The notes under the pieces were generated by a model. It did no database searches, was not told the origin of the DNA, and saw nothing but the letters and a program-made list of their open reading frames with translations. 64,000 bases of DNA from Apostichopus japonicus (lineage: Eukaryota > Echinodermata > Holothuroidea > Aspidochirotida > Stichopodidae): NCBI RefSeq assembly GCF_037975245.1, contig NC_092577.1, forward strand, positions 1,668,001 to 1,732,000, given 5' to 3'. Positions 1-11,626 of the stretch are shown here, one piece after another. The first letter of the stretch is position 1; each line of letters begins with the position of its first letter. Position numbers and translations under genes: made by a program.

Positions 1-165
1 AAATTAAGCATGCAATTAAAACTGATCTTACATAATAACCCTTGGTTATTTATCCTGTTCTACCTTTTGAGTAATGCTTCGTCGCTCATCTACTTAGAGA
101 AGTCTTAATCACTTCATTATTTAACGCATAACGGTACTAACTGGTGTTTAATAGGCCAATTTTTA
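1..165. repeat. Partial copy of unit-boundary repeat
   Basis: This stretch repeats, with few changes, at about 1013-1180, 9112-9275, 25918-26080, 33974-34140 and 41678-41840. In each complete unit it lies just after the LINE remnant and marks the start of the 3' flank of a zinc-finger gene. Here it is cut off at about 165 by the palindromic minisatellite insertion and is not followed by a zinc-finger gene. No coding potential is seen. Confidence 0.8.
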
Positions 166-175
166 TCGAAGTGAT

Positions 176-985
176 TATTCGCAGGGCAGCCCGGCGAATA
201 ACGTACACAGACACCTTATTCGCAGGGCTGTGACGATTTTGAAAATAGGTTTATTATTAGGTTTTGCTATTGGTACCAGTCAGTTTAGGGGCCTTGAAAA
301 AGCCAACCTTTTGGGCCCAAATAGTCTTAGCCACTTCATAAGCTAATTTTTGGAACCCCAGCAGTTCAATTTTAAAAGTTTATTTTAAGGGAGCTTATCT
401 TGGGATTCCCCAAAAGCTGATATTGCCTGAAAGCCAATATGGTCAAGGGTGTGACACCCCCCCCCCCCCTCCCACACCTTTACATGCAAATGAGCAGTCA
501 CTCTGCAAAAATGAGGTGAAAATGAGGGATGAAATTTTTTATGTTGGCAGTACTAATGCTAGACTGGTTCAATCTTAAGGCCCTAGGCTCCCAAAACCAA
601 TCCTAACAGCATTAAGATAGGAATCCCAAAGGCCAATAAATTCCTCAAAATATAGAGGCTCCCAATTAAGACTCTCAAAAAGATAGCTGGTGCCCAAAAG
701 CAAACTCGAATAGCCCCAAAAGTTACTGAGCCCATTAACCCAGTCTAAGGCTGCCCTGAGAATAAGGTGTATGTGTCTTTATTCGCAGGGCAGCCCTGCA
801 AATAAGATGCTTGTGTCTGGCTATTCACAGGGCTGCCCTGCGAATAAGGTGTATGTGTCTGGCTATTCGCTGGGCTGCCCTGTGAATAAGATACTTGTGT
901 CCGGCTATTCGCAGGGCTGCCCTGTGAATAAGGTGTATGTGTCTGGCTATTCGCAGGGCTGCCCTGCGAATAAGCCCCACCGTCT
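176..985. repeat. Palindromic repeat-bounded insertion between two boundary repeats
   Basis: The segment is bounded by related sequences in opposite orientation: around 176-240 the unit reads one way, and at 733-985 an array of the same unit reads the other. The interior (240-730) is AT-rich, contains a C-tract near 460 and shows no gene. It separates two direct copies of the boundary repeat (1-165 and 1013-1180) and has no counterpart at the equivalent position in other units. It may be a foldback-type element or a local expansion; family unknown. Confidence 0.5.
733..985. repeat. 44-bp minisatellite with palindromic core
   Basis: About five to six units of roughly 44 bases are seen. Each carries the palindrome GCAGGGCWGCCCTGC flanked by TTC/GAA, followed by a spacer such as AATAAGGTGTATGTGTCTGG. 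Units differ at a few positions and spacers alternate between GTGTAT and ATRCTT forms. The open reading frame across it is a by-product of a repeat length that keeps frame over part of the array. Confidence 0.75.
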
Positions 986-1009
986 TTATTATAAGATGTT
1001 ACACTTATT

Positions 1010-3299
1010 ATAAATTAAGCATGCAGTTAAAACTGATCTTACATAATAACCCTTGGTTATTTATCCTGTTCTACCTTTTGAGTAATGCTTCGTCGCTCAT
1101 CTATTTAGAGAAGTCTTGATCACTTCATTATCTGGTGCACAACAGTACTAACTGGTGTTTAATAGGCTAGGCCATTTTTTATACAATATAACTAGACTAT
1201 TCGCGGAACCGTTACCTGTGTTAAAGGTGCTATCATGTAATGGTGACCCTGGTTCCACCTTTACGGATATCTGAAACATTTTCTTTCCCGTGGATAAGTT
1301 CTTGATGATCTTCTACTAGTATTGCAGTTGATCCGTTGCGATTTCGTTTGCAAAGCTTGGTAATATTCAACAACAGCCAACGGTACCTTTTAGGTATACG
1401 AACTATTTAAGTGGGCTGAATTTATCATCACCCAATATCATATCGTATGCCCAAGTACTGTACGTACATGTACGTACAGTACATGATATGTACCGTGAAG
1501 AATCGCGAACAAAGAAACGTCTGATTGCTGAATCTGACCTAGTTTCGAATGAGGTGTAACGGAAGTGTTAGACACCACCATCGATCCCAGAAAATACACA
1601 CAAAGCTTGCTACCGTCGGTAATTAGACACTAGTGTACAATCAATACATGCAGCTACGGTCAACACCCACAACACAGTGTACATAGCAGCCATAGACATC
1701 TCAGGTCCAGATAAAAGAGAACAGGGTATCACGTTTCGCAGTTTGTAGCAGCATTAAAAAAACGTGACTTGCAAGCAATGAAAAGTTAACTTTTTCAGAG
1801 GGCCGCACGCGGTTTGGGGCGAGTCTTCAATGCCTTTAATGTACCAGCAACCATAGAGGTAAAACCTTCATGCAACAACTAACTGTACTCCAAGTTTGGA
1901 TTTAATCTGATTGAACGAGATGGTCTCAAAAGATGAAGGCCTACATGAACCAGTTATTAATCACAAGTTTGGGTACCATCCGACTTAAGGTTGTGGAGTT
2001 ATTGCACTATAAAGAAAATATGAGCCCAAACATATTGGGCCCCACAAATTCTTGCCCAAAGCGTATGTCCCAGAATACATTTGAGGGGAAAATAACATTT
2101 CGGCCCACCCAGCCCAAAAATGGGCCCGGAAGTTTTTTGAGTCCAGATGGTCCAAACGAAGATTCGGTTACAACACCAGTTACGATTGGAATGTGAAAAT
2201 TATCACGTTTGACCTCATAACCTCATTAAAATTTATAAGGTCAGTGTCCAAGAATGAAAGGCACACCTTCCCACTATGAAACATCAACATAGCAAGTATG
2301 AGATATATCCATCACTCCGTTGTTGAGTTATTGCAGACCCACACAAGTGTCACAGACACACACAAACACCAATCTGATTGCATCAGTTCCACTGTATGGG
2401 GATTGGGGAGGTGAGATAGGGAGAGGGAAGCAAGCAAACTGTTTAGGGGAAGCCATTTGGGAGGTGGGGAAAATGCACATCACTGGCAAATTTAGGGGAC
2501 GACTCCCACCCCAGCCCACATACAGTAGGGGTTCCAAATTTCCCTGGACTGAGTTGCATGACTGAGGTGCATGAACCTCAATTAATGGATGGGTTGTTGT
2601 CAGATAAGAATGTTACAAGTGAGTGGTATTTTCTAGCTAACTTCACGAGGCTCACATTGGGCAGTTGAAAATAGTTAATGCAAGACTTAGAGGCCAAATG
2701 GAGTCTTTTTTGTTATGCAAGTTGAAACTATAAACTAGCTCCATAGTATCGTTCCAAATGCAAGGTTGTGCTAACAAATACTATTGAATTCTGGAATTGT
2801 CCACCACTGAACGTTTTAGCTCCAACATAGGTGGGGCTTGTGGCATACAATTGTACCACCCCCTCACTGCCCCCACCCCCAGGCTTTGCCAACCCCTTTC
2901 AGCATACCCCGGCATATTACAGATTGTGTAAATCCTTGGTACATCTTTGTGCTATTACCTTAGTTTACTTTGCAACAAGAACTTGAAGAATGTTGGTAGG
3001 CCCAGAGTTGATAACCAGCCAACTAGTGGTGTTTGCATGCTATCAAGCAGAAGCAGCAGTTGGAGGTGGGTGGTTCAGTCAGGATCAGTAACCTGAAACA
3101 TTGATTTATACCTAGGCACAGATCCAGGTAATGTGAGGTGTACTCCTCCTTTTCACTGCATTCCTTTTTCACACTCACTCAAAAATACAAGTTAGGCATT
3201 GACAGGTATGTGTGTGTCCAGTAGATCAAATTTATAGTATCAATATACCCCAGAATGCATCACTGGAAGACTTAACAGTCTTAACAGTTAGAGTATATG
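1010..3299. other. Non-coding 3' flank of ZNF-A
   Basis: No gene is seen. The block is repeated, with the same order of landmarks, downstream of every zinc-finger gene from A to E (about 9100-11200, 25915-28125, 33970-36000, 41674-43900). Landmarks are the boundary repeat, the dispersed repeat REP-X, a CACACA-containing patch near 2335-2370 and a G-rich patch at 2400-2470. The short ORFs at 1933-2196 and 2320-2565 are not maintained in all copies. Confidence 0.7.
1540..1800 (+). repeat. Dispersed repeat REP-X, forward copy
   Basis: About 260 bases recognisable by GAATGAGGTGTAACRGAAGT, then ACCACCATCGATCCCAG, then TACGGTCAACACCCACAACA. The same family occurs forward at 9585-9850, 26385-26640, 34450-34710, 42140-42400 and 53725-53960, and reversed at 23100-23400, 38850-39170 and 46430-46690. 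No coding capacity; superfamily not recognised. Confidence 0.7.
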
Positions 3300-3843
3300 G
3301 ACATTTCTCTAGATACAACAAACGATTCTTACAGCAGTAACACTGATAAGGCTTCTCTCCTGTGTGGGTTCCTTCATGTGTCCTCAAATTTTGAGACAGA
3401 GCAAATATTTTCTTATAGTAGATAAATTGATAAAGCTTCTCCCCTGTGTGTTCTTTTAAGATGCACTCAATTTTACAGATCGAGCAAACATTTTCTTACA
3501 GTATTTACACTAAAAGGAATAAGGCTTCTCTCCTGTATGTGTCCTTTCATGGCTCTTCAAACTAGCAGATTGGGTAAATACTCTGTCACAGTATTCCCAC
3601 TGATAAAGTTTCTCCCCTGTATGTATTATTTCATGTATCCTCATTGTTCCAGATTCAGCAAACATTTTCTCACAGTAGCAGTAGCTACACTGATAAGGCT
3701 TCTCTCCTGTGTGTGTTCTTTCATGTGTCCTTATATGTCAAGACATAGCAAACTTTTTGGCACAGTAGTTACAATGATATGGCTTCTCTCCTGTGAGTGT
3801 TCTTTCATGTATCCTCATTTGTCCAGGATAAGCAAACATTTTC
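3300..3843 (-). pseudogene. Decayed zinc-finger modules downstream of ZNF-A
   Basis: Reverse-strand translation shows about six to seven more 84-base C2H2 modules continuing the ZNF-A array, but in a different frame and damaged. One module (about 3690-3770) has an in-frame TGA in the helix. Another (about 3620-3690) has a two-residue insertion between the cysteines. A third (about 3540-3610) has lost its first cysteine to tryptophan. The most distal modules keep only linker remnants. They are cut off from ZNF-A by the two-base deletion near 3881, so the ancestral array probably had about 20 fingers. Confidence 0.75.
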
Positions 3844-5357
3844 TTACAATAGTTGCACTGATAAGGCTTCTCCCCTGTGTTTTCTTTCATGTATCCTCAT
3901 TTTCCCAGATCCAGCAAACTTTTTGTCACAGTAGTTACACCGATAAGGCTTCTCTCCTGTGTGCGTTCTTTCATGTAACTTCAATTGTCCAGAGTAAGCA
4001 AACGTTGTCTCACAGTAACTACACTGATAAGGTTTCTCTCCTGTGTGTGTTCTTTCATGTACCTTCAAACTAGAGGCTCTGGCAAACTTTTTGTCACAGT
4101 AGTTACACTGATAAGGCTTCTCTCCTGTGTGTTTTCTTTCATGTACCTTCAAACTAGAGGCTTTGGTATACTTTTTGTCACAGTAGTTACACCGATAAGG
4201 CTTCTCTCCTGTATGTGTTCTTTCATGTGTCCTCATTTGTCCAGATACAGCAAACTTTTTGTCACAAAAGTTACACTGATAAGGCTTCTCTCCTGTATGT
4301 GTTTTTACATGCCTCTTCATATCAGAGGATTTGGAAAACTTTTTGTCACAGTAATTGCACTGATAAGGCTTCTCTCCTGTGTGTGTTCTTTCATGTATCT
4401 TCGTTTGTGCAGAGTAAGCATACGATTTGTCACAGTATTTGCAATGATAAGCCTTCTCTCCTGTATGTTTTCTTTCATGTATCCTCATTTTTTTAGATTC
4501 AGCAAACTTTTTTTCGCAGTAGTTACACTTATAAGGCTTCTCTCCTGTATGTGTTCTTTCATGTATCTTTAATTGTCCAGAATCAGCAAACTTTTCCTTA
4601 CAGTAACTACACTGATAAGGTTTCTCTCCTGTATGTGTTCTTACATGCCTCTTCAAACTAGAGGTTTGTGTAAACTTTTTGTCACAGTAGTTGCACTGAT
4701 AAGGCTTCTCTCCTGTATGTGTTCTTTCATGGCTCCTCATATGTCCGGAGTCAGCAAACTTTTTGTCACAGTATTTACACTGATAAGGTTTCTCTCCTGT
4801 ATGTTTTCTTTCATGGAACTTTAAACTAGCAGCTAGGGAAATTTTTTTGTCACAAAAGTTGCACTGATAAGGCTTCTCTCCTGTATGTGTTCTTTCATGT
4901 ATCCTCATTAGTCCAGAATCAGCAAACTTTTCCTTACAGTAACTACACTGATAAGGTTTCTCTCCTGTATGTGCTCTTACATGCCTCTTCAAACTAGAGT
5001 TTTGGGTAAACTTTTTGTCACAAAAGTTGCACTGATAAGGCTTCTCTCCTGGATGTGTTTTTGCATGTTTTTCCACACTTCCAGAGTGAGAAAACAGCTT
5101 GTTGCCATCAATACTGTTGTCAGGATTCTCTCCTCTATAAAGTGTACAAATCTCTGTCTGTTTTGGTTTCCCAATTATTTGTTTAGTATAGCCAGAGGAG
5201 GTTTCTCCATTACTGGCCTCATCCTCCAGGCTGAGTAAAACATGACATGAGTAGCTATCAACTGGTTCCACAGACTCCATTTCTTCCTTCTTAACATCCT
5301 GTTGATGTCCTTGGTGATGTGAGTGAGCAATGTGTCCAGAGAACAGTCCTTGTGATA
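3844..5357 (-). CDS. ZNF-A: C2H2 zinc-finger protein, last exon (14 fingers)
   Basis: Probable nuclear DNA-binding protein. The exon starts at 5357, just after the acceptor TTGCTTCAATTTTCAG, and supplies the last two bases of a split codon (phase 1). It encodes an acidic leader with a VKKE motif and [10 protein letters not shown], then a half-finger lacking its cysteine pair ([14 protein letters not shown]), then 14 C-x2-C-x12-H-x3-H fingers joined by HTGEKPY linkers. Variation between fingers concentrates at helix positions -1, 2, 3 and 6, the base-contacting residues. After finger 14 a two-base deletion in the linker (near 3881) shifts frame and a stop follows at 3844. An ATG exists in frame upstream of the acceptor (5433), but paralogues lack one there, so an upstream exon should supply the start; it was not found. 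Subtype A, paired with ZNF-C by the SVEP leader and the same linker deletion. Confidence 0.88.
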
Positions 5358-7637
5358 CTGAAAATTGAAGCAAAACACGAAACACAAAATTGTGACAACA
5401 GAAACCAACTGTTTTAGTAATTCTTCTTTTCATAAATGAGAATATTTAATTTACTACTACAGAACAGACAAGATTTGCTCTCAACAAGCATAGGCGTACC
5501 AGGCAGGGGGGGGGTAGGGGGACAGGCTGCCCCCCCAAAAATTTCCAGAGGACAAGAAATTCGGGCAAAAGTCCTGACAAATTTGGGCAGCCTAAGAGGA
5601 GAAAAAAAAATATATATAAACATGTAGTAGCTTGCCCGAATCTTTTCCATGAATATTTTTGCCCCAAAAATTCCGTGGAGAGCATTCTGTGTTATTTGTT
5701 TTGTGACATTAATAAAGGCCTTAAGATTTTCTTTATTTAGCATCATGATGCCCGAACATTTCCTTGTAACACCACCGTAAGGGCAGCTCATCTGGGCTAC
5801 CACGCTTTTTGCACTATCGCCTAAAATTATTAACAGAGAACGCCGCTCACAATCCTGGTGACAAGCATGCATGGAGATTAGCAGTCAAGTTAAAAAAACG
5901 GAGTAAACATTTTTTCTAACTAGCTAAATGTGACATCCTAGACATGAGTGTATATAAAGAAACATTTTCTTTCTCATTGATGGTGGGGGGGGGGGTGGAT
6001 GGTATATGCCTACAAGCCTAAAAGTACAGGTTTATAATATTCTATGTTATTTTTTATACTTTTTTGTGAGACAAATTAGAGTCTCACCCGACAAAGCGAC
6101 ATTTTCCCGCCTACGTGTCGTTGAACAATGTATGTTTTTTGGGGGTAGATGAGTACTGTGTTAAAATAATAAATACTGTAACTAAATATAGGAGTTAAAA
6201 AATATACTGTCCTAGTTTTCCCTGTCAAAGTGATGTTACCATTTTTTCTTCTTCTTATTTACCAAATTTTTGGGGAAGTGTAAATTTTAAACGTGAGATT
6301 ATAAAATAAAGAATGTTTAGATGCAACTTGCAAGGTCTCAGAAGTGCCATTTCCAGCAATCTGAGAGGCATATTTGCCCAAAAAATTCTTGTACGCTACG
6401 TGCCAACCGATGGTGGCTCTACGCTTAGATAGTGTCACGGGAAATTTCTGGCACAAAAGTTTCTGCCCCCCCCCCAACCCCCAAACCGGAATGGTCCCAT
6501 ACGCCTATGTCAACAAGGTCTTGCTATTTTTAAGTGATCAGGGAGGTTCTTGCACTGATGTGAAATTGTCAACAAGGTTATTGTTATGGGCTTTTCAATT
6601 AGCAGAGTGCAATATTTTTCACTTCATAGTTCCACATTGTCACCAGAGAATCCTAAAAAATATGAAACAAATCCAACCAATATATCCCATCCTACTTCCA
6701 CACTCCATAAAGAGAGCAAGGGTTACACAATATGTTTACAGGAAAAGTGGAGTTTTGAGGGCCTTTTTGGGTGTTTGTGGCACTTGGTTTCCAGGATGAT
6801 GTTCAAAATGCTTGAGTCTAGAACACCTTAGAATTTTTTCCCTAGATGTAAATTGCGAATTGATGTCAAAAAGAAAACTTGGAGGGTAAGTGCTTATTAA
6901 ACAATTCAAAGAGTTGTTTTCCATGTAAAATACTGCCCTTGAGATTTAGATGATCTGAGATCCGTAAAGTCAAATTTTACAAAAGTTCAACGCTTGTTAA
7001 GTTTTATCATATATTGAAGCGGTGTGTAAAACCATTGAATATGTAGCCTATTTATAGATTCAAGTCGATTCCAAGGAAAGTTTGTTAAAGGTGTGGTCAT
7101 TTCTGTGAACATTTTTCATCTGGAGACATTATATGGAATCCAGTGACTGCAGTCCCTGGAAAACAAAGATACGATACTGTATCTGGTCATGTTTTCTTAT
7201 GTAAGCAAGGCCGATTACGGTAAATATAGAGTTCGGAAAGATACAAAATTATACTATGTACAACACTGTGAACTCTGCATAACAAATATTTAATCAAAAG
7301 TACTACTGTATGTACAACACTGGATTCGTGCGTAACATACATTTAATCAAAAGTTCTTTGTACAACACTGGATTCCTGCGTAACATATATTTAATCAAAC
7401 GTACTATCTAACACCTCTTGGCCAACTCAACCAGCCTTCTCTACAAGCGAGCCAGGGCTCGCCGACTGCTTACATGCATCAATGAACACAAAGATTAAAC
7501 TATTGTTACAAAAATAAAGGGCATCATTCCTTTATCGTCTTAGCAGTTCAGATATGTAAATGAGGGATAAAGGTTAAGGGTGAGAGTTACAGTAACTTTA
7601 CAATTGAATACAATAGTTTGTTATTATTTCATTAGTT
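5358..7637. other. Intron or 5' flank of ZNF-A
   Basis: No coding exon could be supported. The block is repeated at about 29736-32506 upstream of ZNF-C, without the foldback element found there at 30176-30671. It contains G/C tracts at 5508-5540 and 5988-5996 and AT-rich non-coding sequence. The ORF at 6374-6799 shifts frame relative to its copy at 31281-31754, which argues against coding. The first exon of ZNF-A might be here but has no recognisable signature. Confidence 0.6.
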
Positions 7638-9085
7638 TAGTTTAGTAGAAAAAAGGATCAGGAGGGACACTTAAGTCCCCATCAAGGACCCTATAGAGAG
7701 AGAAAAAAAAATCTGAAGACACAAACACTCAGACCCGATTACAATGCTTAAAGTGCTTGTCCAATGCATTCTTAAACCCATTGACACTATTTGCAAGTAC
7801 AACTTTCTCAGGCAAATCATTCCACACATTTACAACCCTATTAGAAAAAAAGTTATGCCGAATATTAATCCTACTATGTGACTTAGGTGTTTAAGACAGT
7901 GACCTCTGATAAAACTACTGTTAGCAAACATGAAAAGGTCGGCAAAGGATAAATTGTCAAAACCATACACAATCTTGAAAACCTGGATCAAGTCCCCACG
8001 TAATCTCCTAAGCTCCAGTGTGGTGAGATTCAACAGTTGTAACCGCCTATAATAAGGAACACTCTTTAAGGAACTAATCATCCTAGTAGCCCTCCTCTGG
8101 ACCTTTTCAAGTACTTCCTTATCCTTAGCAAAATAAAGGTTCCAAGCCTGCACAGCATACTCCAGATGAGGCCTAACCAACTGCTTATAAAGCCTAACTA
8201 CGATGTCCTCTTTCAGAAAAGTGAAGTTCCTCTTGATCATACCTAAAACCCTATTACCTCTTTTAGCAGCTTCAAGACAATGCTTAGAAGGTTGCAGAGA
8301 TGAGTCAATGTAGATACCTAGGTCTCTTTCAACAGAGATCTCCTGTAACTCCACACCATTAAGATTGTAAGTAAACTTTTGGTTACTACTACCAATGTGC
8401 ATTACCTTGCATTTATCAATATTAAAGAGCATTTGCCACCCATGAGACCAGAAAAAAAAAACCTTTTCCAAATCTGTTTGAAGTTTCTCAGAATCACTTT
8501 GGAAGAGACCTCAGAATACAATTTGGTGTCATCAGCAAACTTCTTAGCTGTACACAAAATATCTCAGTCGATGTCATGTATATAGGCAACAAACAACAAG
8601 GGACCCAATACAGACCCTTGTGGAACCCCACTAGTAACGTTCTGCCAAGAAGAAGCACAGCCTTTAATTACCACCCTCTGTTCCCTTCTGTACAGTATTA
8701 CCAAGCAAATTCCCGATCCAAGACAGTAAATTCCCATTGACACCCATGCTCTTCTGCCTAAGTAAAAGATGCTGGTGAGGAACTTTATCAAAGGCCTTCT
8801 GGAAATCCAGAAACACAACATCTACAGACTTCTGCCTATTTAGTGAGTTTGTTACATCTTCCATAAACTCAAGGATATTAGTGAGACAAGACCTTTTTTG
8901 ACAAAAGCCATGTTGAGACTCTCTGATGAAAGACTGACTGTTGAAGTGACAGACCATAGACTTTTTAACAATAGACTCCATGACCTTACAAACAACACTA
9001 GTGAGACTAACCGGCCAATAATTACAGGGCTGAGACTTATCACCCAGCTTGAAAATTGGGGTAAAATATAGTGGGCCTGCAGTCT
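7638..9085 (-). mobile_element. CR1/L2-like LINE, 3' part of ORF2 plus 3' UTR
   Basis: Non-LTR retrotransposon fragment, 5'-truncated and broken into several frames. Reading the minus strand, one sees RT motifs in order: QHGF and [13 protein letters not shown] (about 8780-8930), [14 protein letters not shown] (about 8590-8640) and FADDTKLYS (about 8505-8550). A carboxy region follows (NRVLGMIKRN, LVRPHLEYAVQAW, QRRATRMI; about 7950-8300). The 3' UTR near 7640-7750 recurs as isolated fragments elsewhere in the window. A closely similar copy lies at 32507-33955, so the insertion predates the unit duplication. Inactive. Confidence 0.85.
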
Positions 9086-11199
9086 TTATAAATATAAGAT
9101 GTTACACTTATAAATTAAGCATGTAGTTAAAACTGATCTTACATAATAACCCTTGGTTATTTACACTGTTCTACCTTTTGAGTAATGCTTCGTCGATCAT
9201 CTATTTAGAGAAGTCTTAATCACTTCATTATTTAGCGCATAACGGTACTAACTGGTGTTTAATAGGCTAGGCCATTTTTTATACAATATAACTAGACTAT
9301 TCGCGGAACCGTTACCTGTGTTAAAGGTGTTATCATGTAATGGTGACCCTGGTTCCACCTTTACGGATATCTGAAACATTTTCTTTCTCGTAGATAAGTT
9401 CTTGATGATCTTCTACTAGTTTTGCAGTTGATCCGTTGCGATTTCGTTTGCAAAGCTTGGTAATATTCAACAACAGCCAAGGGTCCCTGTTAGGTATACT
9501 AACTATTTAAGTGGGCTGAATTTAAGTATTGTATGTCATCACCCAATATCATATCGTGAAGAACGAAACGTCTGATTGCTGTAATCTGACCTAGTTTCGA
9601 ATGAGGTGTAACAGAAGTGTAAGACACCACCATCGATCCCAGAAAATACACACAAAGCTTGCTACCGTCGGTAATTAGACACTAGTGTACAATCTATACA
9701 TGCAGCTACGGTCAACACCAGCAACACAGTGTACATAGCAGCGATGGACATCTCAGGTCCAGATAAAAGAGAACAGGGTATCACGTTTCGCAGTTTGTAG
9801 CAACATTAAAAAAACGTCACTTGCAAGCAATGGAAAGTTAACTTTTTCAGAGGGCCGCACCCGGTTTGGGGTGAGTCTTCAATGCCTTTAATGTACCAGC
9901 AACCATAGAGGTAAAACCTTCATGCAACAACTAACTGTACTCCAAGTTTGGATTTAATCTGATTGAACGAGATGGTCTCAAAAGATGAAGGCCTACATGA
10001 ACCAGTTATTAATCACAAGTTTGGGTACCATCGGACTTAAGGTTGTGGAGTTATTGCACTATAAAGAAAATATGAGCCCGAACATATTGGGCCCCACAAA
10101 TTTTTGCCCAATGCGTATGTCCCAGAATACATTTGAGGTGAAAATAACATTTCGGCCCACCCGGCCGAAAAATGGGCCCGGAAGTTTTTTGAGTCCAGAT
10201 GGTCCAAACGAAGATTCTGTTACAACACCAGTTACGATTGGAATGTGAAAAATATCACGTTTGACCTCATAACCTCATTAAAATTTAGAAGGTCAGTGTC
10301 CAAGAATGAAAGGCACACCTTCCCACTATGAAACATCAACATAGCAAGTATGAGAAATATCCATCACTCCGTTGTTGAGTTATTGCAGACCCACACAAGT
10401 GTCACAGACACACACAAACACCAACCTGACTGCATAGGTGCCACTGTATGGGGATTGGGGAGGTGAGATAGTGAGAGGGAAGCAAGCAAACTGTTTAGGG
10501 GAAGCCATTTGGGAGGTGGGGAAAATGCACATCACTGGCAAATTTAGGGGACAACTCCCACCCCAGCCCACTTACAGTAGGGGTTTCAAATTTCCCTGGA
10601 CTGAGTTGAATGACTGAGGTGCATGAACCTCAATTAATGGATGAGTTGTTGTCAGATAAGAATGTTACAAGTGAGGGGTAGTTTCTAGCTAACTTCACGA
10701 GGCTCACATTGGGCAGTTGAAAATAGTTAATGCAAGACTAAGAGGCCAAATGGGGTTTTTTTGTTATGCAAGTTGAAACTGTAAATTAGCTCCATAGTAT
10801 CGTTCCAAATGTAAGGTTGTGCTAACAAATACTTGGTAAATCCTTGGTACATCTTTGTGCTATTACCTTAGTTTACTTTACAACATGAACTTGAAGAATG
10901 TTGGTAGGCCCAGAGTTGATAACCAGCCAACTAGTGGTGTTGGCACAGTATCAAGCATAAGCAGCAGTGGAGGTGGGTGGTTCAGTCAGGATCAGTAACC
11001 TGAAACATTGATTTATACCTAGGCACAGATCCAGGTAATGTGAGGTGTACTCCTCCTTTTCACTGCATTCCTTTTTCACACTCACTCAAAAATACAAGTT
11101 AGGCATTGACAGGTATGTGTGTGTCCAGTAGATCAAATTTATAGTATCAATATACCCCAGAATGCATCACTGGAAGACTTAACAGTCTTAACAGTTAGA
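9086..11199. other. Non-coding 3' flank of ZNF-B
   Basis: Copy of the unit flank seen at 1010-3299, with the boundary repeat at about 9112-9275 and REP-X at about 9585-9850. The ORF 9985-10248 corresponds to 1933-2196, but the reading frame is lost in the copies at 26780, 34870 and 42545. No gene supported. Confidence 0.7.
9585..9850 (+). repeat. Dispersed repeat REP-X, forward copy
   Basis: Same family as 1540-1800. With the reversed copy at 23100-23400 it forms an inverted pair around ZNF-B, the pair now being pushed apart by the LTR retrotransposon. Confidence 0.65.

Positions 11200-11626
<427 letters not shown>

Noticed and set aside
771-1013. 80-residue ORF with repeated GYSQGCPANK
   Set aside because: Encoded by the palindromic minisatellite; does not start at ATG in a credible context and has no homologous gene structure.
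3300-5120. CRISPR-like regular repeat arrays
   Set aside because: Periodicity is 84 bases of coding zinc-finger modules in a eukaryotic context; spacers are homologous, not unique.
6374-6799. 141-residue ORF and its partner at 31281-31754
   Set aside because: The paralogous copies shift frame against each other and differ by indels, so they are not under coding constraint.
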